A stretch of 64,000 nucleotides of DNA from Siphonodentalium dalli (GCA_032622095.1 CP136068.1:120143509-120207508); one strand, 5' to 3'. Positions 10,421 to 22,920 are shown, counted from the first letter of the stretch. The notes: generated from the letters alone by a model not told the origin. Translations and numbers: made by a program.

Positions 10421-11660
10421 TGAAAATAGCAATGTCTAAGTAAAATAAATGGCCATAAATCTGAGGAAAAAAATCATCGGAATGAAACCATAATTGACAT
10501 TGACCTCAATAATGTGACGGATATTTCTCATTTGAAGTGTCGTTTCGGTCGGATAATTTGAGATGGGGTTAACAGTCTGACAAGAAATCGGACGGACACA
10601 TGAACGGATGTGCGGACGAACAAACGCCGCTGATTACAATAGTCCTCTGACAATATTTGGGATATTGGGGTCAACAATACAAACTTGAAAGTGAGGTTTT
10701 AAAATAAAAATAAAATATTTTCCATTTTCTCTTTTCTCCCTATATATGCAGGCAAATTGTAATTCTAAACTCAACATCAACTTGCTATTTTTATCGAGCT
10801 ACATGTATAACGCAGATGTTAAAAATGTACTTCGGTTATTTACATTTATAATGACACGAAGACATCCTTCGCATAGTTTGCCGCACATTTTATTTTACAT
10901 TTATAAAACCATTGTTAGCGTGCAGTTACTAACCAGTTATGGTGTGTGTGAAGTCAGACTGTCTAAACTAAGACTGACTTGGAACATTAGTTAGTGGGAG
11001 GTATGTAATCAATTATTATCATTAATGCTTATTTCAATGTTTGGCGTTTCTGGGAAACAAGTATCATATCCATCGCCAAATATGATAGTTTGTGTTATAT
11101 TTCAAAGAGGACCCTCAAATGTATCATGCCAACTATATTTCTGGTCGTTAGCCCCCTCTGATTTTATTTAAAAACTAAAAAATAAGTCACCATTTAATTA
11201 GCATACAGGTGGTGTACAAATGAGCTGCAAAGCAACATAATCGTCACCATAATGATGTGTATAATGATACGACTCCCGTTTTGAACCAATAATTTGCCTA
11301 CAATTGGCCGATATTGTTTTGGGCTTGCAATATGCCGTACAGTAACAAAACATGGGAAGTGCAATTTGCACGACAGTGCTCCTGCAATACGCCGTACACC
11401 AACTAATTATGTCTTTCGGCAATAGTTTTAACAAACAGCCGAAAAACTCATGTTGGTGCTATATAATTGATTGTGGACATTTCGTAAGTCATGTGTATAG
11501 CAATATTTAAACATACAAACGTTTTAAAATACAATAAAATCGGTGTTTAACAGAGCAAGTTGCAGACGATCTGCGGAATTTCGCATATTAATCGTGATTT
11601 CTGAGGACGTACTTTATATTCAGAATTTATATATATTATAGTTTAGAAGTATATCATAAT
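10421..11660. other. No gene recognised
   Basis: Open frames of 78-82 codons (10746-10994 plus, 11198-11434 minus) show no motif. No splice-bounded exon or repeat was recognised. Confidence 0.4.
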
Positions 11661-11663
11661 TGT

Positions 11664-12055
11664 TTCAAGTCGAGGAATTAACCCGCCTATCAAAGCTCAG
11701 AGTTATTAGATATCGATTTTTTAAATCTATTATTTTTTTACCGTTGAATCTTATTAGTGGCCCAGTAAAACGTCGACGAGGCGACGGTCTCGGACCAAAT
11801 TGCGGATGAAGATGGATAACACTAAAACCAAGAGGCTTTCTGTTGATAATAAGGCCAAATTTCGTCGAACAACATGTTGATGAATAACACGTTTTGGGCA
11901 ATTTTATACTATATATAGTTGACAGTCGTTAGTATTATTTTAAGATTGGGCAATTAATCGATTCTGATAACTGAAGCGGTATTTCTAAAAATGTTGTTGT
12001 TATTGGATCTGATTATGTGGGGACAATCGAATCGGATTGAGCACATTTAATATTT
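11664..12055. repeat. Diverged copy of the TTAA-flanked MITE family
   Basis: It shares CAAGTCGAGGAATTAACCCG, ATCAAAGCTCAGAGTTATTA, TCTCGGACCAAATTGCGGAT and a right end GGATTGAGCACATTTAATA resembling the AGGTACTCAATCCG terminus. The reverse complement matches 31988-32310 over most of its length. The left end is truncated. Confidence 0.6.
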
Positions 12056-12149
12056 GATAATACTTTTTAATACAAACGTCGTGTAAACGCTGTTTGAATG
12101 TGTGTCTGGTCTGATATGATGTAAATTCGTTATCTGAGTTGTTCCATAT

Positions 12150-15100
12150 TAGTCCAGGAGATATTGGTCGACCTCTGCCCCCCCCCCCCCCCAGGACTCA
12201 ACTTCACCCCACTAATGTTTTTCCTAAAGATCTCCTCTAATATTTTTTGGTTGTTAACAAGAAAAAAAAGTGGCCGCAGAGACTCCAGACAAGATGGCGT
12301 CCATCATGGCGGCCATTTGTTTTATATGCACCAGGTCTCTTTGATCGCCATTATATTAAAGATGACAGCACATGCGGTCTTGTTTTCCGCTCGATTCGTT
12401 ATGCTAATATACAACCCTTACAAATTAGCCAAAAATCCGACACCAGAATCCAATATGGCGACCAAGATGGCCGCCGAAATGTGAAACTATGCTATTTTTC
12501 TGACATGTTACCACCTTTCGTTTGTCTCTGTGGGAAAATGTTGGCACCTTTGCGTCATGTTATACATTTATCATATAGAGGAGTCATTGGCGACCACATG
12601 GGGACCATAATATACATTCATTGCGGGATATTTTTGTCCGATATCACGTTTTCCCCAAATGCCGGTATAATAGGTCAAAGCCGAATCTACGTTAATAACG
12701 CGATGTAATGTTTCGAATCAGTGAATGTTATTGCTATTATAACAACACCCATGCATATATATATGTGCAGGAGATACTCAAGCTAGGATTCCTCTTATAC
12801 CTGAGTTGAGGAATATTTACCCAAATCCAGGATGGCGGCCAAAATGGCCACCAGAAATAAAAAATCGCTGAAAATCGCCGATTTTAACATAAGTGAGCAT
12901 TATTGTCATGAAAACTACACACCTGTTTACTATTGTGCGTTGGAAACACTTAGGCGAAGAACTTTCCTTGTATTATATCCAAATAAAAGTCCCCCAAATC
13001 CAAAAGGGCGCCCACAATGGCGGACAGATTTTGAAAAATCACCGAAATTCCCTCATATTCACATCATTGGGCATTATTGTCGAGACAACTCCACCCATGC
13101 TTACAGTTGAGTTGGAAATACGGAGGTGAAGTAATTACATTACATCTCATGCAAGAAATTGTTTTCCATTACATGTTGATATGGAATAGTGACATGAAGT
13201 ATTCATTAGGGTTTAGCAATTGATACTCACAGCCAAGATCGCTGCTAAACTGACGGCTAGAAATTGAAAAGAAATCGATATTTTCACATATTAATTTCAA
13301 CTTTTTGTCATAATATCGGTATGTATGGACGAAACTGTACATAAACCATCTACTTGTTCAACTTAAAGGTATCAAAACGCATAACATAGCTCGTATCCTT
13401 CTGGAAAGATGAAAAACCACAATTAATATCGCGATGTGGCATTTCGAAATCCATTCTCCACTTAGCGCCGATAATGGCCGTAAGTGTAGGTGCGCCGAAT
13501 AGTTATATCAGAACAATTACCTGATAACAGATTCTGATTTGCCACGTCACGTCCATAATTATCTGGACCAGCTTCCATTTATTTGTCTGATAAATCTAGG
13601 TCGCTCACACCGACAAAGTATTCACCACTTCCTGGGAGTAGGGTCCCTATAATCATAACGTTTCAAACAATTCATTTTCCGGTGTTTAGCTTACGATTTT
13701 AAATATTTGCTAAATATGATATTTGTGCGTTATCTTGAACTAGGAAGGCATATGACCGATGAGTATACAAGCTTACAGAAGGTCATCTCTATGTGTGTGT
13801 CTCATACCCCATGGGGATAACGACATGTAAACCCGGCGAACCAGTTAGCTAGTCACTTCTCAATAGATGGTTCGTCAACTCACAAACTCAGCGAACGCAT
13901 TGGCATATGTGGACAACTTCGACAGTGTTTCGAAGGTCGCTAGCTGTCTCATTCCCTTGGGCAGATGTCTATCTGCTAAGGAGAAGGCCATAGTGTACAG
14001 ACTACCGTACTTCTTGACCATGATCCGAAGCAAACTGTGTGACGCCCCGCAGTTGTCTCGTCGAATATCTCCCAGCAGAGAAGAACAATGCTCGTGGTGC
14101 TAGTTTATGGACATGCGCCATGATAGTGGGAATGAAATGGGCCACGGTATACACCACCCTACACCTGGTGCATGTTTAAGATATAGAATGTCATGCGTGT
14201 CGGTTTTATTTGGTGTGGTAAGATTGTATTTCCACATCCGTTTCGAAGCCTTTCTGATCCAACTACGTACATTTTTGTCTGGATAATACTATGCTAGCCT
14301 CCCTCAAAACAGTCGGATGGACTAAATGATAATGTCTTTATAGCATGAATGTATGCGTTTTTTGTTATCCTCTCTCAGGGTTAGTGTCAGTATGTGGGCG
14401 GTATTATTCAAGAAAATGTCAGGAAATGTGGTGCATTTATTTCACTATGTATTTAAAGAACAATTTACAGTCTCGATGGCAATGGCTGTGGACGTTGGGG
14501 GACGTGACATTTATGATCATATAGCTTTATATATATAACTTTTGAATATAGTAGTTAATGTCTCATGCAGGAAAATGGTCGCAATGGTGATGTTACCAAG
14601 AAATCACTTGGTGTACCAACATTTATTGAACTGAATGCAAGAGCTCATCAACGTAACTTTCCTCTGGATGTTCTTCGCGTTGAACATTTCACCCTTTTGT
14701 TGGTGGCATTTGTACTTTCTTGAACCATACCATCCGGCGTGAGTATGACATATCAACCAACTATCAAATGTATCGCCTTTAAGACTACACCCCAGTATTG
14801 GTGGGGCTTATACAGCAGTAGCCATGGCACACGCCTGGTCCAGTTGTTTAAGGCGGCTTCCAAACGGATGGGAACATACAATCTTAGCATACAAGGAAAG
14901 CAAAGCCACACATGAGATCCTGTCTGAATCTAAAACATAACAAAATAAGGGGCGGTGCAGTCATGGTCCAATTTCATTTCCACTATCATGACACATTCCC
15001 ACAAACTAGCACCGTGTGTATTGTTATCATCTGCTTAGATCTGTTCGGTGAGACGATTGCTGGACGCCAACTTGTTCTTATGATCATGTTCAAGGAGTTT

Positions 15101-17018
15101 GGGTATATTATGCATTATGGTCTTCTACGCCTTAGCAGAAATGCATCCGTCAAATGTCGGGCTTTCAACATTCGAAGCCATATACAGAAGTTGTCCGGGT
15201 ACGTCAGTGCATTAGATGAGTATGTGAATTGACGAACCATATATTGAGAAGTGGCTGTTTCGGAAGATCACCAGGTGTGCACGTTGTTATCCCCATTAGG
15301 TCACCAAAGCTGACAATACGCAGATAGATAGGTCCTTCTGAAAGCTAGTATACGCATCGACTGAATACCTTTCTAGTGTGTCGCACAAGATGACGCCTAT
15401 ACCCCATATGTAGCATCTGAATTATACCATAAGCTATACCACGAATAAAGCTCGCTAAGAATTTCAAGCTTTCGAAACAAACACGTGAGCTTGACACCGG
15501 CATATGTATTATTTGAAACATTCCGATTAGTGGCACCCTTCTACAAAGAAGTGTAGTAAACTGTTGTTGTGAGTGAGATAGATTAATCTGACGAAGAGAC
15601 GGAAACGGGTCTAGATAATGCTGAATGTGGCAATTCAGAATAAGCTCAGGTACTGTTGTTTTGATTCTTGGAAGTCATAATATGACTATTCGGCGCCCCT
15701 ATAAACGGTTACGGCCAGTATGAGCCCTTAGTGGAGAATGGATTTTGAAATGCCACATCGCGATTGTGGGTTTTCATCCTTCCAAAAGGCTACGACTTAC
15801 ATTGGAACTAATAGATGGCTTATATTATGTACCGTTTCGTCTATACAAATCGATATTATGACAAAAAGTTGAAATTAGTATGTGATAATATCGGCTTCTT
15901 TTCAATTTCTGGCCGCCAGTTTGGCCGCCATATTGACTGTGAGTATCACTTGCCAAAACCTAATGAATACTTCATACATATCAACATGTAATGGTGGGTA
16001 GAAATCGCGAAACAATAACGCCCATCGTAAGAAAGTAAAGGAATGTAGGCGTGTTTACAAATTTCGGTCGCCATTTTGGCCGCCATCTTCGATATGGAAA
16101 CCATTTCTTGCATGAGATGTAAGGTAATTACTTCACCTCAGTATTTCCAACTCAACTGTGGGCGCCCTTTTGGATTTGGGGGACTTTTATTTGGATATGA
16201 TACAAGGAAAGTTCTTCGCCTAAGTGTTCCCAACTTACAATAGTAAGCAGATGTGGAGTTGTCATGACAATAATGCTCGCTGATGTTAAAATCAGCGATT
16301 TTCGGCGATTTTTTATTTCTGGTGGCCATTTTGGCCGCCATCTTGGATTTGGGTAAATATTCCTCAACTCAGGTATAAGAGGAATCCTAGCTCGGGTATC
16401 TCCTGCACATATATATGCATTGGTGTTGTTATAATAGCAATAACATTCATTGATTCGAAACATTACATCGCGTTATTAACGTAGATTCGGCTTTGACCTA
16501 TTATACCGGCATTTGGGAAAACGTGATATCGGACAAAAATATCCCGCAATGAATGTATATTATGGTCCCCATGTGTTCGCCAATGACTCCTCTATACGAT
16601 AAATGTATAACATGACGCAAAGATGCCAACATTTTCCCACAGAGACAAACGAAAGTTGGTAACATGTCAGAAAAATAGCATATTTTCACATTTCGGCGGC
16701 CATCTTGGCCGCCATATTGGATTCTGGTGTCGGATTTTTGGCTAATTTGTAAGGGTTGTATATTAGCATAACGAATCGAGCGGAAAACAAGACCGCATGT
16801 GCTATCATCTTTAATATAATGGCGATCAAAGAGACCTGGTGCATATAAAAAAAATGGCCGCCATGATGGACGCCATCTTGTCTGGAGTCTCTGCGACCAC
16901 TTTTTTTTCTTGTTAACAAGTGAAAAAAATTAGAGGAGACCTTAAGGAAGAAAATTAGTGGGGTGAAGTCGAGTCCTGGGGGGGGGGGGTGCAGAGGTCG
17001 ACAATATCTCCTGGACTA
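12150..17018. mobile_element. 4.9 kb imperfect palindromic (foldback) element
   Basis: The left arm starts TAGTCCAGGAGATATTGG and the right arm ends with its complement. Matching stretches can be followed inward in register: 12160-12720 with 16440-17010, 12780-13130 with 16130-16420, 13150-13510 with 15670-16010, 13800-14150 with 14940-15310, and 14215-14265 with 14830-14880. Only about 550 central bases are unpaired. The arms are diverged by substitutions and indels. They hold GGCGGCCAT / ATGGCCGCC motifs but no intact transposase. It is either a foldback transposon or two head-to-head copies of one element of about 2.1-2.4 kb. A related fragment flanks the Gypsy insertion (38712-38744 and 48747-48890). 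Confidence 0.75.
13867..14103 (+). CDS. Hypothetical 78-codon open frame in the left palindrome arm
   Basis: A frame starting MVRQLTNSANALAYVDNF has no recognised domain. Its counterpart in the right arm (minus strand near 15237) begins similarly (MVRQFTYSSNALTYPDNF) but is soon broken by shifts. The shared start suggests either an ancestral small ORF or chance. Function unknown. Confidence 0.2.
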   Translation: MVRQLTNSANALAYVDNFDSVSKVASCLIPLGRCLSAKEKAIVYRLPYFLTMIRSKLCDAPQLSRRISPSREEQCSWC

Positions 17019-17080
17019 TATAGTGGATAAGAATGAAATGGTAGTTGTTGGGACCAAGATGTTCTTTGTGTTTTTGAAAA

Positions 17081-17705
17081 TTAGTGGGTACTTTTGCCGG
17101 TTTTGCGTTTGGTAAACATATTGGTGAATGATTCTATTAAGCGCATATAATTCCAATCGTGCATGAAAACAGCAGCTTGGACTTTGTGGATATCGAAGAT
17201 TTTGAGTATATTTCCTTTTTTTAGAAGAGGTTCTGTGTGGCTTCTGTATTTCTTATTACATAAAACTCGCATCGCGCGTTTTTGAAGCGCAAGAAAATTT
17301 GTTTGACAGCAGGGACGTGTCCCAATATCTGAACACCGTAGACAAGATGGCTTTGTATTAGAGCATAATATAATGTTTTAAGTGCGCTACCAGGAAAGAA
17401 GTGTTTATAGTTACTCAATCAGATTAGACGCTCCTAAATTACTATTTCTTTGGTTTTGGGGGTAAAAATATTGTATTCGAGTCGAGGAACCCACCCATCA
17501 AAGCTCAGAGTGATTAGATATCGATGTTTGAAGTTTGTTTGTTTTTTGAAAGTCGATTCCTAAGAATTTTGTGGAGGATTCGTGCTCAAGATTTCCTATC
17601 TTGTTTAGTTCCGTGTTATTTAAGTAAACCTTGATACAGTTCCATTTGTGATCATTGTTTTCTGGGTGTATTAGCATATAGTTGCTTTTTTAGTATTGTT
17701 TTAAT
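17081..17705 (-). pseudogene. LINE (non-LTR) reverse-transcriptase remnant
   Basis: On the minus strand, from 17705 downward, the translation reads SNYMLIHPENNDHKW, then a segment ending ESSTKFLGIDF. After a break it continues ALKTLYYALIQSHLVYG, and after another frame change NTEATQNLFKKGNILKIFDI. The order (a KTNxMxI-like strand, FLGIDF, ALKTLYYALIQSHLxYG, then a LFKKxxILKIxDI-like segment) is typical of the RT palm/thumb C-terminal part of CR1/Jockey-type ORF2 proteins. Repeat sequence at about 17440-17535 separates two pieces. It is dead: short, with frameshifts and no catalytic YADD segment. The clade cannot be fixed by eye. Confidence 0.75.
17440..17535. repeat. Fragment of the TTAA MITE family inside the LINE remnant
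   Basis: TTACTATTTCTTTGGTTTTG, TATTCGAGTCGAGGAACCC and CATCAAAGCTCAGAG match internal parts of the 9002-9470 element. It lies between the two LINE pieces, so insertion probably helped break that copy. Confidence 0.55.
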
Positions 17706-19009
17706 TGATTGGCATATTTTGACTGGTCACCGGGTAGGGACAACGACCTGTTAAAATACAATCACAGTGACATCAATTGGGATGTCCGTATGGCATTACT
17801 ATGGCTGATGGGGTCATTGTCACAAGGCATCGATCACATTCGTAGCCAGCTTTTTAAATCGATCACAAATGTAGCCAGCTTTTTCAATTCATGCGAGCCT
17901 AATTTAACAAGATTTGGTTAATCTCATTTTTCTGAGTTGATAGACGAAAAACAACTTGAACTTTAATTTGATATTAGTTCATCTAATAACTCGAGATTTC
18001 CGATCAATGTCGTTAGAAAGCTTGAATTATTTTCCAATATAGGCTAAGTTGATAAACGAAGTCATTTCTGGAGCATGACGTCGACATTTTAGTCACAAAC
18101 GCGATGACGTCATATTTCGCGCCATATAAAGTATGGAATTAGAAAAGCTGGCTACGAATGTCATCGCCGACGAAAAGCTGGCTACATTTGTGATAGATTT
18201 AAAAACCTGGCTACGAATGTGACCGGAGCCTTGTGACCATGGGCGTAGCCAGCATTTTTAAAAGGCGGGTTCGATTATTAACTTGAGGGGCACAGGACCG
18301 AGGTGAAAAGCTCCGACCGCGCCGCGTGGGAAGGGTGCAGGAGGGAGTGTCCCTTTCCCCACAGGTGGGTGTCCGAGGGGGGGGGGGGGCTCCCCCGGAA
18401 CAAAACATTAACCCATCGAACGATTATTTGTGTAATATCTGCACGTATATTAGAGAGGTAATACTGTTTTACTTTGATCTACCGATTATGTGAGAATAAT
18501 TATTATATGACATGGCAGTATTTGTCTTCATACATGATCAAGTTTTGTGGACTAATGTTTTCTCCATGTATGCATGGGACCGTGACCGCGTGTAGTATTG
18601 ACTAGGATAATAAAGAACGATGATAAAACCCAACCATCCCCAGATATAATCTGCATATGATATAACTTTCCGATCTTATGAAGTTTTGTATAGACCTGCA
18701 CTCAAAATGGTTATGTTATTGGCTTAAGTGGGCTATATAATATATGGAATTGAACGACAGTAAATCACTCATTGCATATAGGCCAATCCCATTATTGTTA
18801 GATATATATATTCATGCATGTAGAACATGATATGTAAAGCTTGGAATGTCCTGCATATTTATTTTCCTACACTATATACATGAACAAACTGTATTTGACT
18901 TATTCTATATACATGTAATCTATAACCCTGACCTAATGCATGCCAACTTGAATTTTTAACAAAGTTGGGGGGAGACCCGCAAATCCCCGGCGCCACGTCC
19001 CGCTAGTGG

Positions 19010-19170
19010 ACACTCGAAATATTGAACCCTCGGACTGTCGCACCCTCGGAGTATCGTACCCTTGAACCATCTGACTATTGAACCCTCGGACCATTGAACC
19101 CTTTGACTATTGAACCATGGGAGTGGCTCGGACTAGCGCGCTGTACCCCGGCCTGTAATCGAACCATCGG
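19010..19170. repeat. 18-bp tandem array, TTGAACCCTCGGACCA type
   Basis: Seven or so irregular copies of GAACCCTCGGACTATT-like units lie inside the hAT-like element. Single copies of GAACCCTCG also recur at 19322 and 19878 near its right end, so the array may have grown from a subterminal motif. Confidence 0.65.
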
Positions 19171-19706
19171 ACTAACGTGCTTGTGGCTATATCGAAAAGT
19201 TACTGGGCATGTACAGTCTCACACACCAACTAATAATGTGCTCCATTTTGGTTGATAGGAGTGGGACTTCAACTGAAACCCTGTTTTTTTGGGGGGGGAC
19301 TTCATGTTCAGAAACTGTGTTTGAACCCTCGCACTGTAGGCCTAAGAATCGACATACAACGTGATCACACGGGAATACAACTTGACACCCAAAAATGTAT
19401 CCTATACATGTAGCGTTTGCATACACTGTATATTCGTTCATAATTGCCCATGACTGTGAACACTAGTTTGACGTGCACACATTCATACAGCGTCACGTTA
19501 GTTGAAACTGAACACAATGCTGTCCACTTTAGACTAGCAACGTCATATGCCGACATGCCATGCATGTGACTATTGATTTGATTCACATTAAAATCTAATT
19601 TTCGCCCCGGCGTATATATGTGGATTTCACTGAAAAATACGGACCTCAATTTAATGTGAAATAATCTAGTATAGGCCGATCATGCTTTTGCCGACTGCTT
19701 AAGTTC

Positions 19707-19841
19707 CCTCGTCGCATGACTTCCAGGTTTCGATGGTTCGTTGGCTCGGGCAACTTCGGGGATCATGCATTAATTTAACGAACCCCCGAAATTGCCCGAG
19801 CCAACGACCTCTCGAACCCTGGAAGTCAGGCGACGGGGGCA
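19707..19841. repeat. Long GC-rich hairpin within the hAT-like element
   Basis: Arms CGTTGGCTCGGGCAACTTCG and CGAAATTGCCCGAGCCAACG, extended outward by CTTCCAGGTTTCGA / TCGAACCCTGGAAG and CCCTCGTCGC / GGCGACGGGG, surround a loop of about 25 bases. Confidence 0.75.
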
Positions 19842-19931
19842 ACTCTGTTTTCAAGGGCGGGTTCGTCCGAACCCATCGAACCCTCGCTGGCTACGCCCAT
19901 GCTTGTGACAATGACCCCATCGGCATTACTA

Positions 19932-20930
19932 TGGGAGACCAAATTCACATTTAATAATGAATTACGCTTAAGCACAATTGATTGTGCTTAAGCGAAAAAT
20001 ATAACCTGTTTTAATTAGCGTGAGTACTCAACAGTCAACTGTGAGAATATGTACAACAATGATAATCCCTAATTACATATTATCAGAATTCCTACATCCA
20101 AAGAATTGATGTCTCCTTCCCGGAACTCTAGAAAGTATTTTTTTTATATAATTTGTTTTAAGTATTTTGGTACAAATTTGGGCCACTATGGTCATATAGG
20201 ATGCATATGGTGTCACTTCATGAGCGCTTGCTTACCTCATATGGTTTACTTATTGACTTAAATCAGGGGAAAACTCCTATTTTCATATTATCAGCATCCC
20301 TGCCCAAAAATTGGTGTCTCATTGCATGCTGGAGTTCTGTCCTCGAGCTCTAGTGTTTTTTTTTTTTATTAAATCAGCATATCTTGCACAGATATATAGT
20401 ATTTATATGGTCATATAGTGCGAATGTGGTGTCACTGAGGGCTTGCATGCTTCTCACACATGGTGTGCCTGTATATACTGGCACACATGGTGTGCCTGTA
20501 TATACTAGAAAATTGAAGAAAATCAAAGTCGCCCAAACTAATACAGAAGGTAATGCTACTGCGAGTAGCCCCAACTAATACAGAAGATATTATAATGCTA
20601 AATACGAGTTACCCCGACTAAAACAGAAGGTAATAGGCCTACTATTGCGAGTCAGCCATTTCGATAAAGAAGTTGGGTTAGCTCCCTACCCATCCAAACC
20701 AGTGAAAACAAGAGGTGATAATTATATCAATAGGAGTTAAGGCTAAGTTATGGATAAACCTATTTATTCACCAGGGGTGTTTAGTTACATATAACCATGA
20801 ATTGCGCTTATGCGCAGTTACTTGCGCTTAAGCGCAAATAATTACACTTAAGCTCAATTAAATACGCTTTTAAAAGCGTAATTATTTGCGCTTAAGCGAA
20901 TTAATTATTAAATGTGAATTTGGCCTCCCT
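19932..20930. mobile_element. Inverted-repeat element of about 1 kb, ends GGGAGRCCAAATTCACAT
   Basis: The left end GGGAGACCAAATTCACATTT continues to ACGCTTAAGC, and the right end is its complement. Both ends are rich in GCGCTTAAGCGC-like palindromes. Internally there are two 28-bp direct repeats (20458-20512, ACATGGTGTGCCTGTATATA) and three units ending ACTAATACAGAAG (20535-20635). No coding sequence. The element abuts the end of the 17793 element on its left. A target duplication is not clean. Confidence 0.65.
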
Positions 20931-20938
20931 TACATTAC

Positions 20939-21192
20939 CGTTTCACCATTCCCATCATGATCGGGAAAAATGGACTAACTTTGACGAAGTAGGTAGGACT
21001 AGGACCCAAATTATTCGCTGCTAAAAACAATTTTCCTGAACAACACACACTCGAATACATGAAATTGCCAAAGAATATTAGTAGTGGGGCACATGACATG
21101 AGGGTCCTTCCAGCCAACAACCTATGTTTTAAGTGGCTATGCGGGAGACTTCTGGGTGACATTGAGTCCTTGACCTTTCCGAGTGCCGCCAT
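20939..21192 (-). CDS. Candidate first coding exon, unrecognised protein
   Basis: On the minus strand an open frame starts at an ATGGCGGCACTCGG context (21192). It runs through a basic segment, a hydrophobic stretch (TLMSCAPLLIFFGNFMYSSV, about residues 30-49) and ends at a possible donor AAACG/GTAATG, with the intron starting at 20938. A hydrophobic segment near the N terminus would fit a signal anchor. No family is recognised. No following exon can be confirmed, because the adjacent sequence is a transposon. It could equally be a chance ORF. Confidence 0.3.
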
Positions 21193-22095
21193 TTTGGGCC
21201 TTGATTTAAGTATTGACCCCGTATTTTATAATAAACAAATCACATATATAGTAAATCATCTCTATTTTACTATGTTGATTGATTAAAATTATGTTAATTT
21301 AGATTATTTCGGCGGCCATTTTGAATTAATCGTGATTTTCACGGTTAAGGACACTGAAATTGGCCTGGCACCGTGGCTCATATTTTTCAGCATATCCCCA
21401 GTAAGTTCACACGAGTTAACTACGACTTTTTTGCACAAAATTCCGTTGACACTATTTTCTAGGCCCGTTTCACGAACACGTCTAGACTATTATTATCGCA
21501 AGCTGGTTCAATACCCATCAACAGCTGTGCCAGGGAACATAGAAGTGTAGGAATATATATATATATATTTATTTATTTATACCCATGCACCATGCACCAT
21601 GCACAAAGCAGGTAACATGGATGGTTTCGATACTTTATTACAATAATACAAGGTAACATTGTTCATGCCTGCAGTGAATAATCGCTCCAAACGTATATCA
21701 AGGAAGCAGAAGGTCGCTTTTAATATCAATGCAGTATTAACGCTATGATGTTATACCTAGATCCCACCAGAAACATGGCGGCGGTGCTCCATTCGGATTT
21801 CATAACGTCATGACGTAGCTGAACCTTCCCTTTGTTTACGTTCCCTGGGTGTGCTAAACGGATTACGTGATTCGTCGGAAATGCATACATTTTGCTATAT
21901 TATTTAAATATGATACAAACTATTGCCCTGGGGTACCCAATGCATGGTTGCACAAAGGTTGTGAGTGATGCATCAGAGCTGCGCGTCAGGAAACTCGATG
22001 TGCGATAGTCATATATATGACAAAGTTTCTCATCCGTATACACAACACGAAATTAAGAAACTGAATTTAATCGGCAGATGAATTTAATTTCAAGG
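21193..22095. other. No gene confirmed; CRE-like palindrome near 21809
   Basis: There is an open frame at 21332-21550 and a GCACCATGC triplet repeat at 21583-21600. ATAACGTCATGACGTAGC at 21809 resembles a CREB/ATF site downstream of ATGGCGGCGGTG. CAAG/GTGAGTG at 22091-22100 resembles a donor. A transcription start here is possible but unproven. Confidence 0.25.
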
Positions 22096-22096
22096 T

Positions 22097-22182
22097 GAGT
22101 GTTTAATATTTGATCTCGCATTTTGAGTGTTTATTGTTTGATCTCGCATTTTGAGTGTTTATTGTTTGATCTCGCATGTTGC
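22097..22182. repeat. 28-bp tandem repeat, three copies
   Basis: GAGTGTTTATTGTTTGATCT followed by CGCATTTT occurs three times in a row, the first copy slightly diverged (TTAATATT). Confidence 0.85.
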
Positions 22183-22324
22183 AGTAATAAAAGATCCACG
22201 GCAAGATTTGACAAAAATTGACAAACTTTCCTGATGTTATTTTCAGCTTATATATAGTATACGGTACCAGTCAAAGGAAAAGACAAACATACTTGCAATC
22301 ACCATTTGTTGTGGCACAGGCCCA

Positions 22325-22372
22325 AGCCTGCAAATAGTGTGTCTGCCATTTGCGGAATTAGGTCCCGTTGTA
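22325..22372. repeat. Fragment of the CAAGCCTGCAAATAG MITE
   Basis: CAAGCCTGCAAATAGTGTGT, CTGCCATTTGC and GAATTAGGTCCC match the terminus of the MITE at 37773-38218. Only one end is present. Confidence 0.6.
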
Positions 22373-22920
22373 ATTGTATGGTTATCCGTCCGCTATAGAA
22401 ATTATCGGAGAGGGGAGGGGTCACGTGGAGGCATCCAAAGGGGTCTAACATGGGTAACTCTTCAGATGGAGGATATTGGTGCAGCTAAACATTCGAAAGT
22501 GACGCTGTCAGAGTCGGGTAGAAAAGGGGGATGGGCATCACATTCAATGAACAATATATCCATGATACAGAACATCTAATGTTGTGATTTAAAAATAAAT
22601 TAGTATCGCCGCACGGGTCAGGGGTGGGGAGTGGGGAGGGTCGCCAAAATTAACAAACACTTTTATGTTGACCACCGATTTATACCAAACTTATATATAG
22701 TCATGGATCCCTACGATATAGGGAATCTGATGGTGTGCTACCTGCATGTATAAGTGACGCTGTCTATGTCAGAGATGTGGACGGGGCCGGTCACACCAAT
22801 TCATAATGACTTTTTTGTCGCAGATTTCCACAAAATGAATTGTATCGCGGATTTCCTCCAAATTTATATATAGGCATATCTATTATAAATGCAAGCTAAT
22901 GGAGTAGTTTAAAATGTCCT
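22373..22920. other. No gene recognised
   Basis: Two GC-rich patches (22395-22440 and 22600-22650) and no convincing exon. The 80-codon frame at 22337-22579 overlaps the MITE fragment. Confidence 0.4.

Larger units (their letters stand above)
18238..19901. mobile_element. Non-autonomous hAT-like element, 1664 bp, TSD CTTGTGAC
   Basis: The termini are CATGGGCGTAGCCAGC and its complement GCTGGCTACGCCCATG, flanked by perfect 8-bp direct repeats CTTGTGAC (18230-18237, 19902-19909). Eight-base duplications and CA...TG ends with a GGCGTAGCCAGC-like motif fit the hAT superfamily (established knowledge; assignment inferred). No transposase frame is present. Inside are a short tandem array at 19010-19170 and a long hairpin at 19707-19841. 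Confidence 0.85.
17793..19935. mobile_element. Inverted-repeat element split by a hAT-like insertion
   Basis: The left arm (17793-17895: GGCATTACTATGG, TGGGGTCATTGTCACAAGG, CACATTCGTAGCCAGC, CACAAATGTAGCCAGC) is matched in inverse order by 18150-18229 plus 19910-19932. Removing 18238-19901 and one copy of CTTGTGAC restores a continuous right arm. The original element was about 470 bp. Confidence 0.7.

Noticed and set aside
14912-15232. 106-codon frame in the palindrome as a transposase
   Set aside because: No catalytic motif, and the equivalent region of the other arm does not keep the frame.
19187-19649. Two minus-strand frames (84 and 94 codons) inside the hAT-like element as transposase
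   Set aside because: No hAT dimerisation or RNase H-like motifs; far too short; the element is non-autonomous.
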